From contig JBKPNX010000186.1 of the NCBI GenBank assembly GCA_046732855.1, positions 1 to 41,404 of the forward strand: DNA of 41,404 nt. Reading direction: 5' to 3'. The position numbers were made by a program, and so were the translations under genes. Below are positions 1 through 8,247 of the stretch, piece by piece (position 1 is the stretch's first letter; each line of letters begins with the position of its first letter). The notes under the pieces were generated by a model. The model saw only the letters and a list, made by a program, of their open reading frames with translations, was not told the DNA's origin and did no database searches. Source of the stretch: JBKPNX01 sp046732855 (GTDB lineage Bacteria; Pseudomonadota; Alphaproteobacteria; Geminicoccales; Geminicoccaceae).

Positions 1-52
1 GCGCAAAGCTGCCGCCGCGGGCAACGGCGCCGCGCCTACGCCCGAGCCACGC

Positions 53-1699
53 GTGAGCGCCGCCCAGGCGTTCCGGGCTGGCGTCGCAGCCAGGGCCAAT
101 GCCGAGCCGGCCGCCGATGCGCCGCCCGGCGCGCGCATCGGACGGGTGATCTCGGTCGCGGGCCCGTTGGTCTGGGGAATGATCGAGGAAAAGGCCGCGA
201 GCACCGTGGAGATCGGCGCGGTGGTCCGCCTCCAGGGCACCTCGTCGCGCACCTTCGGCGTGATCACGACCCTCAAGAACGATGGCCGGCGCGGCGCCGA
301 TGACGACCGGCGGCTGATCGAGATCCGGCTGCTCGGCGAGATCCTCAACGCCGGCTCGCACCGCTGGCGGTTCCAGCGTGGCGTGTCGAGCCACCCGGCG
401 CTCGACAGCCCGATCCACGCCGCGAGCCGCGAGGAGCTGTGCGCCATCTATGCGCGGCCCGAGGCCCCGACGGTGCGCCTCGGCACGCTCAAGCACGCCT
501 CCGATCTGCCGGCGTTCGCTATTACCGACAATCTGCTGGGCAAGCACTTCGCGGTGCTCGGCACCACCGGCGCCGGCAAGTCCTGCGCGGTGACCGTCAT
601 TCTGCGCGCCATTCTCGACGCTCATCCGTTCGGCCACATCATCATGCTGGACCCGCACAACGAGTACCGCTGCGGGTTCGCCGAACGCGCCGAGCTGCTC
701 GACCCGAGCAATCTTAAGCTGCCGTACTGGCTGCTCAATTTCGAGGAGGTCGCAGCGATCCTGGTCAACCAGGATTCACCCGCCCAGGCCTATGCCGAAG
801 GCGCGATCCTGCGCAACGCCATCCTTCAGGCCCGCCGCGCCTACTTCGGGCCGCACCAGGAAACCGATTACATCACGGTCGATACCCCGGTGCCGTACCG
901 GCTCTCGGACCTGGTGCGGATCATCAACGAGGCGATGGGCGCATTCAACAAGCCGGAAAGCTCGGCCCCGTACCAGCACCTGATCAACCGGATCGAAGCG
1001 GTCAGCAACGACAAGCGTTACGAGTTCATGTTCTCGCGCCTGACCGTGCACGACACCATGGCCCAGGTGCTGGCCCGGATCCTGCGCATTCCGGTCCAGG
1101 GCAAGCCGATCACGATCATCGACATCTCGGGCGTGCCCTCGGAGATCGTCGACGTGGTGGTCTCGGTGCTGTGCCGCCTGATCTTCGAGTTCGTGCTGTG
1201 GAGCGATCGGGCCAAGGCGCCGCCGATCCTCCTGGTGTGCGAGGAGGCCCACCGCTACGTGCCGCGCGACGATCAGTCCGGGTTCGCGCCGACCAAGCGG
1301 TCGATCTCCCGGATCGCCAAGGAAGGGCGCAAGTACGGCCTCAGCCTGTGCCTGGTCACCCAGCGCCCGGCCGAGCTGTCGGTCAGCAGTCTGTCGCAGT
1401 GCAATACCATCTTCGCGCTCCGCCTGAGCAACGACAGCGACCTCGAGTTCGCGCGCAACGCCGTGCCGGACAGTTCGCGCTGGCTGATCGAGGCATTGCC
1501 CGCGCTCAACACCCAAGAGGCGCTCGTGCTCGGCGACGGCGTGTCGGTGCCGATGCATATCCGCTTCAACGACCTCGCTCCGGAGCATCGCCCGGCCAGC
1601 ACCAAGCCGCCGTTCTCCGAGGCCTGGCAGCAGGAGAGCGCGAGCGGCGCCCTTATCCCCGAAACGATCGAGCGGTGGCGCCGGCAGATCCGCGCGTGA
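53..1699 (+). CDS. HerA/DUF87-family ATP-binding protein
   Basis: A hexameric HerA/FtsK-type ATPase is predicted. Residues about 28-75 look like a HAS-barrel (IGRVISVAGPLVWG), followed by the P-loop ATPase core. Walker A is GTTGAGKS at residues 170-177, Walker B is ILLVCEEAH at about 392-400, and TQRP (436-439) sits at the sensor position. HerA proteins are DNA translocases that work with NurA-type nucleases in archaea, and bacterial relatives act in repair or defence. No nuclease partner is visible here, so the role is open. The GTG at 53 is the first start in the window, but the frame stays open back to base 2, so the true start may lie outside. The next gene, rpsD, has its own promoter. 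The family call is firm; the function is inferred only. Confidence 0.85.
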   Translation: MSAAQAFRAGVAARANAEPAADAPPGARIGRVISVAGPLVWGMIEEKAASTVEIGAVVRLQGTSSRTFGVITTLKNDGRRGADDDRRLIEIRLLGEILNAGSHRWRFQRGVSSHPALDSPIHAASREELCAIYARPEAPTVRLGTLKHASDLPAFAITDNLLGKHFAVLGTTGAGKSCAVTVILRAILDAHPFGHIIMLDPHNEYRCGFAERAELLDPSNLKLPYWLLNFEEVAAILVNQDSPAQAYAEGAILRNAILQARRAYFGPHQETDYITVDTPVPYRLSDLVRIINEAMGAFNKPESSAPYQHLINRIEAVSNDKRYEFMFSRLTVHDTMAQVLARILRIPVQGKPITIIDISGVPSEIVDVVVSVLCRLIFEFVLWSDRAKAPPILLVCEEAHRYVPRDDQSGFAPTKRSISRIAKEGRKYGLSLCLVTQRPAELSVSSLSQCNTIFALRLSNDSDLEFARNAVPDSSRWLIEALPALNTQEALVLGDGVSVPMHIRFNDLAPEHRPASTKPPFSEAWQQESASGALIPETIERWRRQIRA

Positions 1700-1730
1700 G
1701 GGAAGACGGGGCAGGCGGGGGCGAAGGCAT

Positions 1731-1758
1731 TTGACATCGCCCGGCCCAGCGCTATAAC
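1731..1758 (+). promoter_or_regulatory. Sigma-70-type promoter for rpsD
   Basis: TTGACA at 1731-1736 and TATAAC at 1753-1758 are separated by 16 bases, a near-consensus housekeeping promoter. It lies 40 bases upstream of the rpsD ATG, between the HerA-type gene and rpsD. The leader would be short, and no clear Shine-Dalgarno sequence precedes the rpsD start. Confidence 0.75.
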
Positions 1759-1798
1759 GGCCGCGGTTCCGCAACCGTCGACCGATCGCATCCCGCAC

Positions 1799-2413
1799 AT
1801 GACCAAGCGCGTTCAAGCCAAGAACAAGATCTGCCGTCGCCTCGGCGTCAATCTCTGGGGCCGGGCGAAGAGTCCGATCGTCAGGCGCGACTACCCGCCA
1901 GGCGAGCATGGCAGCAAGCGGCGCAAGGCGTCCGACTACGGCCATCAGCTTGCCGCCAAGCAGAAGCTGAAGGGCTATTACGGCAACATCACCGAGCGGC
2001 AGTTCCAGCGGGTCTATCAGGAAGCGGCGCGACGCCGCGGCGATACCGCCGAGCACATGATCGGTCTGCTCGAGCGCCGCCTCGACATGGTCGTGTATCG
2101 TCTGAATTTCGTGCCGACCATCTTCGCCGCGCGCCAGTTCGTCAATCATGGCCACGTCCTGGTCAACGGCCGCCGCGTGACCATCCCGAGCTACCTCGTG
2201 CGCGAAGGCGACACGATCGAGGTGCGCGAGCGGTCCAAAAACCTGGCCGTGGTGCTGGAATCGGTGCAACAGCCCGAACGCGACGTGCCCGATTACCTGT
2301 CGGTCGACTACAAGAGTTTGAAGGGTACCTACGTGCGCGTGCCCAAAGTCGCCGACGTGCCTTACCCGGTGCAGATGGAGCCGAATCTCGTTATCGAGTA
2401 CTATTCGCGCTGA
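1799..2413 (+). CDS. rpsD: 30S ribosomal protein S4
   Basis: S4 is a primary 16S rRNA-binding protein that nucleates assembly of the small subunit. The 204-residue product matches the family over its full length: the N-terminal RVQAKNKICRRLG and the YPPGEHG segment, the ERRLDMVVYRLNF region, and the S4 RNA-binding fold (FVNHGHVLVNGRRV, about 113-126). The ending VIEYYSR is typical of alphaproteobacterial S4. The N-terminal zinc cysteines of the C+ form are absent. It stands alone rather than in the alpha operon, as is usual in alphaproteobacteria, and is driven by the promoter at 1731-1758. A stem-loop follows the stop codon. Confidence 0.98.
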   Translation: MTKRVQAKNKICRRLGVNLWGRAKSPIVRRDYPPGEHGSKRRKASDYGHQLAAKQKLKGYYGNITERQFQRVYQEAARRRGDTAEHMIGLLERRLDMVVYRLNFVPTIFAARQFVNHGHVLVNGRRVTIPSYLVREGDTIEVRERSKNLAVVLESVQQPERDVPDYLSVDYKSLKGTYVRVPKVADVPYPVQMEPNLVIEYYSR

Positions 2414-2440
2414 GCCTGCCTGGCTCGAGCCGCGCTGCCC

Positions 2441-2476
2441 GGGTGAGCCGCGCCAACGCGGCCCCGCGGTTCACCC
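2441..2476 (+). terminator. Stem-loop after rpsD, possible terminator
   Basis: The arms GGGTGAGCCGCG (2441-2452) and CGCGGTTCACCC (2465-2476) pair over 12 positions with one G-U pair and a 12-base loop. It begins 27 bases after the rpsD stop codon. No run of T follows, so it may be a weak terminator or a 3'-end stabiliser rather than a classic intrinsic terminator. Confidence 0.5.
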
Positions 2477-2585
2477 CTCGTACAGCAGGATTCTGCTTGA
2501 ATCGCCAGCAGGTGGGTGGACGGCGCCGCCTGCTGGCAGCAGGGTGCCACGACGCCGCCATGTGATTGCCCCCGAGGAGTAGCCC

Positions 2586-3539
2586 ATGAGCCGGGGACCG
2601 TCTGCCGCCGGGATCGCGGCGAACGCATCGAATGGCCTGCCGGAGAGCGGCCACACGCCGGGCGGTCCATCGCTGCCGCGGGATAGCGAGCGCGCGATCG
2701 TACGGCCGGGGTCGGCCCGCGGAGCCCTGGCCGGCATGGTGCGCCCGGCCGTGGCTCTCCTGCTGCTTGCCCTGACCGCGACGCATGCCGCAGCCGGCGC
2801 TGACCAGCCGCTCGAGCTGCGCTATCGCTTTTCTTGGGCGGGCGTGCCGATCGCCGACCTCGCGCTGCGCCACCTCGTCAACGGCGGGGTCTATCAGACC
2901 GAGCTCGCGATCGCGAGCATTGGTCTCGCCGACCAGCTCGTGCATTTTCGCGGCGTGTCCCGCGCCACCGGGCGGTATGAGCCGCAGGACGGGTTCAGCG
3001 CCTCGCGCTTTCGCAGCGCTTCCAGCTCGTACCGCAAGAGCCGCAGCATTCTGGTGGGCTTCGACCCGCGCACCGGCGACGTGATCGAGCTCGAGCTGAC
3101 CAAACGCGGCGAACCCGACCGCAGCAAGGTGCCCGCGTCGCTGCAAAAGGGCGTCATCGACCCGCTGAGCGCGCTGGTCCAGCTGCGGCATCGGCTGGCG
3201 GCGGGCCAATTGGAGGACTACACCGCCGCGGTGTTCGACGGCCGGCGGCGGTTCGATCTGAACGCCCGGGTCGTGGGGCGCAACGTGGTCGAGGTGGCGG
3301 GCCGGCGCTTACCCGCGATCGAGGTGCAGGTCGGCCTTGCCTTGATCGCCGGAGCCAACCAGGACGACCTCGACGATGCCGAGGCCGAAGACAACCAGCT
3401 CCGCCTCAAGCTGCTGCTGAGCGATGACGAACGGCTGATCCCGCTTCAGCTGAGCACGATCGACTCGCTGTTCACGGCGACCGCGGAGATCATCCCTGAG
3501 TGCCTCGAGTCGGGGGGGTGCCCGCCTGTCTCGGGCTGA
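2586..3539 (+). CDS. DUF3108 domain exported protein
   Basis: The function is unknown. The mature part reads like the DUF3108 family (LELRYRFSWAGVPIADLAL..., then GVSRATGRYEPQDGF and SYRKSRSILVGFD), a periplasmic beta-rich protein family common in proteobacteria. A hydrophobic signal segment (MVRPAVALLLLALTATHAAA) starts only at residue 51. The ATG at 2586 has a good GAGGAG Shine-Dalgarno sequence seven bases upstream, whereas the internal ATG at 2736 has only a weak GGAG. Either the protein has an unusually long, charged N-region before its signal peptide, or translation really starts at 2736 (267 residues). The C-terminus carries two close cysteines (PECLESGGCPP). It is convergent with grxD. 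Confidence 0.75.
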   Translation: MSRGPSAAGIAANASNGLPESGHTPGGPSLPRDSERAIVRPGSARGALAGMVRPAVALLLLALTATHAAAGADQPLELRYRFSWAGVPIADLALRHLVNGGVYQTELAIASIGLADQLVHFRGVSRATGRYEPQDGFSASRFRSASSSYRKSRSILVGFDPRTGDVIELELTKRGEPDRSKVPASLQKGVIDPLSALVQLRHRLAAGQLEDYTAAVFDGRRRFDLNARVVGRNVVEVAGRRLPAIEVQVGLALIAGANQDDLDDAEAEDNQLRLKLLLSDDERLIPLQLSTIDSLFTATAEIIPECLESGGCPPVSG

Positions 3540-3544
3540 GCGGA

Positions 3545-3561
3545 GCGGCCGATCAGGCCGC
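3545..3561. terminator. Hairpin between convergent DUF3108 and grxD genes
   Basis: GCGGCC (3545-3550) and GGCCGC (3556-3561) form a perfect 6-bp stem with a 5-base loop that holds the grxD stop codon. The two convergent genes end 13 bases apart, so this may serve both strands. There is no T-run on either side. Confidence 0.35.
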
Positions 3562-3900
3562 CGCGGTCGCGGTCTCGATCCCTTTCTCACTCAGGAAAGC
3601 GGCGAGCTCGCCGCTCAGGTACATCTCGCGCACGATGTCGCAGCCGCCGACGAACTCGCCCTGCACGTAGAGTTGCGGGATCGTCGGCCAGTTGCTGAAC
3701 TCCTTGATGCCCTGGCGCAGGCTGTCGTCCGCGAGCACGTCGTACGACTGGAACTTCACGCCCAGCTGCGACAGCACCTGCACCACCTGGGCGGAGAAGC
3801 CGCACTGGGGAAACACCGGCGAGCCCTTCATGTACAGGACCACCGGATGCGAGCGCACGTCGTTCTCGATGCGCGCGTAGACGGGATTGGCATCAGTCAT
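3553..3900 (-). CDS. grxD: Grx4-type monothiol glutaredoxin
   Basis: A monothiol glutaredoxin that binds a bridging 2Fe-2S cluster with glutathione and passes clusters to client proteins, usually together with a BolA partner. The diagnostic CGFS active site is at residues 33-36, preceded by VVLYMKGSP. The glutathione-binding WPTIPQLYV and GGCDIV segments are also present. The ATG at 3900 is preferred because it follows AGAGAG and gives the usual N-terminus; a GTG at 3924 would overlap bolA. It is the last gene of the purC-S-Q-L-bolA-grxD run and lies 20 bases after bolA. Confidence 0.93.
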   Translation of the reverse strand: MTDANPVYARIENDVRSHPVVLYMKGSPVFPQCGFSAQVVQVLSQLGVKFQSYDVLADDSLRQGIKEFSNWPTIPQLYVQGEFVGGCDIVREMYLSGELAAFLSEKGIETATAAA

Positions 3901-3920
3901 GGCTGGCTCTCTGCGATCGT

Positions 3921-4154
3921 TCACTCGGGTGCCGCCGTGGTCAGGGCGAGGGCGTGCAACACGCCGCCCATGCGCCCGCCCAGGGCCTGGTAGACCATCT
4001 GGTGCTGCTGGACCCGCGTCTTGCCGCGAAACGCCGGGGACACGACATGGGCGCGGTAGTGATTGCCGTCGCCGGCGAGATCCTCGAGCATGACCTCGGC
4101 GTCGGGCAGGCCGACGCGGATCAGGCGCGCGATCTCGTCGGCGGTCATGGCCAT
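3921..4154 (-). CDS. bolA: BolA family protein
   Basis: A small (77-residue) BolA-fold protein. BolA proteins form 2Fe-2S-bridged heterodimers with CGFS glutaredoxins and take part in iron-sulfur trafficking and iron sensing. The sequence keeps the family core (DAEVMLEDLAGDGNHYRAHVVS... and RVQQHQMVYQALGG), including His51 in HQMVYQAL and His32 in the variable loop. It begins 9 bases after the purL stop codon and precedes grxD, so co-transcription with the purine genes is very likely. The exact subtype (BolA or IbaG-like) cannot be settled by eye. Confidence 0.92.
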   Translation of the reverse strand: MAMTADEIARLIRVGLPDAEVMLEDLAGDGNHYRAHVVSPAFRGKTRVQQHQMVYQALGGRMGGVLHALALTTAAPE

Positions 4155-4163
4155 CGTTTCACC

Positions 4164-6371
4164 TCATGCCGCGGCGCGGCGCCCGGCCATGTACGCCGGC
4201 AGCCACCCTTCATGGACCTCGGCAAGCTCGTCCAACGATATGGCACTGCCGCGATCGAGGGTCAACGCACGGCCGCCGGTCGTGCCGACGCGACGCGCCA
4301 GGACGCCGCGGGTCCGCGCCAGCTCGAACACCGGGTCGAGCCGGTCCGGCGCGATCGCGAGCAGGTAGCGCGCCTGCTCTTCGCCGAACAGCCAACCGGC
4401 CCTCGTGTCGCAGTCCTTTGGCACCTCGAGATCCGCGCCGATTCCGGATGCCAGCACCATCTCGGCGAGCGCCACGTACAGGCCGCCATCCGCCAGATCG
4501 TGGCAGGCCGCCAGCCAGCCGCGCCCGATCGCGTCGCGCACGAACTCGCCATTCAGCCGCTCGAGCGCCAGATCGACCGATGGCGGCAGCCCCTCCTCGC
4601 GGCCGCAGATCTCACGCAGATAGAGCGAGCTGCCGAGCCAGCCCCGGGACTCGCCGATCAGGACCAGGGCCAGATCCTCGGTCTGATAGGCAAGATCGCC
4701 GACGTGGTCGAGATCGTCGATCACGCCCAGGCCGCCGATCGTCGGCGTCGGCCAGATCGGCTGGCCGTTGGTCTCGTTGTAGAAGGAGACGTTGCCCGAG
4801 ACGACCGGGAATTCGAGCGCCCGGCAGGCTTCGGCCATCCCCTCGATGCAGCCGACGAACTGGCCCATGACGAGCGGGTTCTCGGGGCTGCCGAAGTTCA
4901 GGCAGTCGGTCAGCGCGAGCGGCCGCGCCCCGACCGCGCACAGGTTGCGCCACGCCTCCGCGACCGCCTGCATGCCGCCGCGGCGCGGGTCGGCGGCGCA
5001 GTAGCGCGGCGTGCAGTCGGTGGTCAGCGCGATCGCCCGATCGGTGCCGTGGATGCGGATCACGGCGGCATCGCTGCCCGGACCCCGCACGGTGTCGGCC
5101 ATGACCGTGTGGTCGTACTGCTGATAAATCCAGCGCCTGCCTGCCAGATCGGGGCTGCCGAGCAGCCGTTTCAGCGCGGCCGCATCGTCGATCGGCGGCG
5201 GCACGTCGCGCGCCGTGACCGGCAGCGCCGGCGCCGGCTCGCGCCAGGGCCGCTCGTACACGGGCGAGGCTTCGCTCACCGCCCGGATCGGCACCCGCGC
5301 CACCTCCTCGCCGGCAAAGCGCAGCACCATCTCGCCGCTCTCGATCACCCGTCCGACCGTGACGCACGCGAGGTCCCACTTGGCGAAGATCGCGCGCGCC
5401 GTGGACTCGGCCCCCCGACGTAGCACCAGAAGCATCCGCTCCTGGCTCTCGGACAGCATGATCTCGTAGGCGCTCATGGCGGCTTCGCGGGTCGGCACGC
5501 GGTCGAGGTCGAGCTCGATGCCGACGCCGCCGCGCGCCGCCATCTCGAACGAGGACGAGGTGAGGCCGGCCGCGCCCATGTCCTGGATGGCGACGATCGC
5601 GTCGGTCTGCATCAGCTCGAGACAGGCCTCGAGCAGCAGCTTCTCGGTGAACGGATCGCCGACCTGCACGGTCGGACGGCGCGCCTCGGCCTCCTCCGAG
5701 AATTCAGCGGATGCCATGGTCGCGCCGTGAATGCCGTCGCGGCCGGTTTTCGACCCGACGTACACCACCGGATTGCCGGGGCCGGCCGCGCGCGCGTAGA
5801 AGATCTGGTCGTGTGGCGCGAGGCCGACGCACATGGCGTTGACCAGGATGTTGCCGTTGTAGGCGCGGTGGAAGGTCGCCTCGCCGCCGACCGTGGGCAC
5901 GCCGACGCAATTGCCGTACCCGCCGATCCCGGCGACCACGCCGTCGACCAGATGGCGGGTTTTCGGGTGCTCGGGCGCGCCGAAACGGAGCGAGTTCAGG
6001 AGCGCGACCGGCCGCGCTCCCATGGTGAACACGTCGCGCAGGATGCCGCCCACGCCGGTCGCCGCCCCCTGGTACGGCTCGATGTAGCTCGGATGGTTGT
6101 GGCTCTCGATCTTGAAGACCGCCGCCATGCCGCCGCCGAGGTCGACCACCCCGGCGTTCTCGCCCGGCCCGCAGATCACCCACGGCGCTTCCGTCGGCAG
6201 GCGCTTCAGCCAGCGCCGGGACGACTTGTAGGAGCAGTGCTCGCTCCACATCACCGAGAAGATCCCGAGCTCGAGCAGATTGGGCTCCCGCCCCAGGATC
6301 TCGACGATGCGCGCGTACTCGGTCTCGGACAGTCCGTGCTGGGCGACGACTTCGGGCGTGATTTCGACCAT
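4164..6371 (-). CDS. purL: Phosphoribosylformylglycinamidine synthase subunit PurL
   Basis: PurL is the large subunit of FGAM synthase and catalyses step four of purine synthesis, the ATP-dependent amidation of FGAR, with ammonia supplied by PurQ. The 735 residues match the small-type PurL that needs separate PurQ and PurS. The sequence shows WSEHCSYKSSRRWLKRLP, then the long conserved FKIESHNHPSYIEPYQGAA stretch and GVGGILRDVFTMGARPVALL, then DLGGG-type nucleotide-binding segments and the second ADP-type AIRS-like half (about 420-710). The ATG is at 6371, eight bases after purQ. The C-terminus runs to MAGRRAAA. Confidence 0.98.
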   Translation of the reverse strand: MVEITPEVVAQHGLSETEYARIVEILGREPNLLELGIFSVMWSEHCSYKSSRRWLKRLPTEAPWVICGPGENAGVVDLGGGMAAVFKIESHNHPSYIEPYQGAATGVGGILRDVFTMGARPVALLNSLRFGAPEHPKTRHLVDGVVAGIGGYGNCVGVPTVGGEATFHRAYNGNILVNAMCVGLAPHDQIFYARAAGPGNPVVYVGSKTGRDGIHGATMASAEFSEEAEARRPTVQVGDPFTEKLLLEACLELMQTDAIVAIQDMGAAGLTSSSFEMAARGGVGIELDLDRVPTREAAMSAYEIMLSESQERMLLVLRRGAESTARAIFAKWDLACVTVGRVIESGEMVLRFAGEEVARVPIRAVSEASPVYERPWREPAPALPVTARDVPPPIDDAAALKRLLGSPDLAGRRWIYQQYDHTVMADTVRGPGSDAAVIRIHGTDRAIALTTDCTPRYCAADPRRGGMQAVAEAWRNLCAVGARPLALTDCLNFGSPENPLVMGQFVGCIEGMAEACRALEFPVVSGNVSFYNETNGQPIWPTPTIGGLGVIDDLDHVGDLAYQTEDLALVLIGESRGWLGSSLYLREICGREEGLPPSVDLALERLNGEFVRDAIGRGWLAACHDLADGGLYVALAEMVLASGIGADLEVPKDCDTRAGWLFGEEQARYLLAIAPDRLDPVFELARTRGVLARRVGTTGGRALTLDRGSAISLDELAEVHEGWLPAYMAGRRAAA

Positions 6372-6378
6372 CGATCCG

Positions 6379-7038
<660 letters not shown>

Positions 7039-7063
7039 GAATTCTCTGCCGATCCCGCCAGGC

Positions 7064-7306
7064 TCACTGATCGATCGTGATGGTGTAGGTTTCGATCACC
7101 GGGTTCGCCAACAGCCGCTCGCACATCGCCCGCACCTTGGTTTCCGCCTGCGCGCGGTCGGTGTCATCGAGTCGCAGCTCGATCATCTTGCCCTGACGAA
7201 CCTCGTCGATCCCGGCGAACCCGAGCTGGGCGAGCGCGCGGCCGATCGCCGCGCCCTGCGGGTCGAGCACCCCGTCTTTGAGCCGAACGTGGACCCGCGC
7301 CTTCAT
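7064..7306 (-). CDS. purS: Phosphoribosylformylglycinamidine synthase subunit PurS
   Basis: PurS is the small structural subunit that bridges PurL and PurQ in organisms with small-type PurL. The 80-residue product has the family pattern KARVHVRLKDGVLDPQGAAIGRAL, then GFAGIDEVRQGKMIEL, and a C-terminal ferredoxin-like strand (VIETYTITI). The ATG is at 7306, 10 bases after purC ends, and lacks a Shine-Dalgarno sequence. Its presence confirms the three-subunit FGAM synthase. Confidence 0.95.
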   Translation of the reverse strand: MKARVHVRLKDGVLDPQGAAIGRALAQLGFAGIDEVRQGKMIELRLDDTDRAQAETKVRAMCERLLANPVIETYTITIDQ

Positions 7307-7316
7307 GGAGGACCGG

Positions 7317-8081
7317 CTATTGGACCGTCTCCGGCCCTTTGAGGTCGCGCAGTCCGGCTTCCGGCAGGATACCGAGCCGTCTTGCGACTTCCTGATAGCC
7401 CTCCTCGACCCGGCCGAGGTCGCGCCGGAAGCGGTCCTTGTCCAGCTTCTCGTTGGTCACCACGTCCCACAGCCGGCAGCTGTCGGGGCTGATCTCGTCG
7501 GCGAGCACGATGCGCATGTCGTCGTCCTCCCACAGGCGCCCGTACTCCAGCTTGAAGTCGATGAGGCGCAGGCCGACGCCGGCGAATAGCCCGGTCAGGA
7601 AGTCGTTGACCCGCAGGCTGAGGTTGAGGATCTCGTCGATGTCCTGATAGTTGGCCCAGCCGAACGCGGTGATGTGCTCCTCGCTGACCATCGGGTCCGC
7701 CAGCTCGTCGGACTTATAGTAGTACTCGACGATCGAGCGCGGCAGCGGGCTGCCCTCTTCCATGCCGAAGCGTTTGGCGAGCGAGCCCGCGACCACGTTG
7801 CGCACGACCACCTCGAGCGGGATGATTTCGACCTCCTTGATCAGCTGCTCGCGCATGTTCAGCCGGCGCACGAAGTGGGTCGGGATGCCGATCGCGGCCA
7901 GCCGCAGCATGAGATACTCGGAGATGCGGTTGTTGAGCACGCCCTTGCCGGTAATCACGCCCTGCTTCTGGTTGTTGAAGGCGGTGGCGTCGTCCTTGAA
8001 ATATTGGATCAGGGTGCCTGGCTCGGGGCCCTCGAACAGGACCTTCGCCTTGCCTTCGTAGACCTTGCGGCGGCGGCTCAT
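7317..8081 (-). CDS. purC: SAICAR synthase
   Basis: Phosphoribosylaminoimidazole-succinocarboxamide synthase joins aspartate to CAIR in purine synthesis. From the ATG at 8081 the product is 254 residues and starts RRRKVYEGKAKVLFEG, as in the family. Further motifs are YFKDDATAFN, the GVITGKGVLNNRISEYL segment, EVVVRNVVAGSL, and the C-terminal DFKLEYGR and LADEISPDSCRLWD. A second ATG four codons upstream (8093) is also possible. It is the first gene of the operon, with a candidate promoter at 8139-8167. Confidence 0.97.
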   Translation of the reverse strand: MSRRRKVYEGKAKVLFEGPEPGTLIQYFKDDATAFNNQKQGVITGKGVLNNRISEYLMLRLAAIGIPTHFVRRLNMREQLIKEVEIIPLEVVVRNVVAGSLAKRFGMEEGSPLPRSIVEYYYKSDELADPMVSEEHITAFGWANYQDIDEILNLSLRVNDFLTGLFAGVGLRLIDFKLEYGRLWEDDDMRIVLADEISPDSCRLWDVVTNEKLDKDRFRRDLGRVEEGYQEVARRLGILPEAGLRDLKGPETVQ

Positions 8082-8138
8082 GCGACGGTCCATGGCGGCA
8101 TCCCACGCGAATCGGTCGGAAGGCGTGATCGCGCGCCG

Positions 8139-8167
8139 TCTATAGCGCAGCCGCCTGGAGAGCACAA
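8139..8167 (-). promoter_or_regulatory. Candidate promoter of the pur-bolA-grxD operon
   Basis: On the minus strand TTGTGC (8162-8167) and TATAGA (8139-8144) are spaced by 17 bases, a plausible sigma-70 promoter with its start point about 50 bases upstream of purC. It lies in the 166-bp gap shared with the divergent FGGY kinase gene. No purine riboswitch fold was recognised in the short leader. Confidence 0.55.
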
Positions 8168-8247
8168 CCGTACCCCATGGCGGGCCATGGCGCAGGCCGG
8201 GAGCGCAGGGTTGCGCTTCACCCATCAAGCGAATACCTCCCAGCGGC

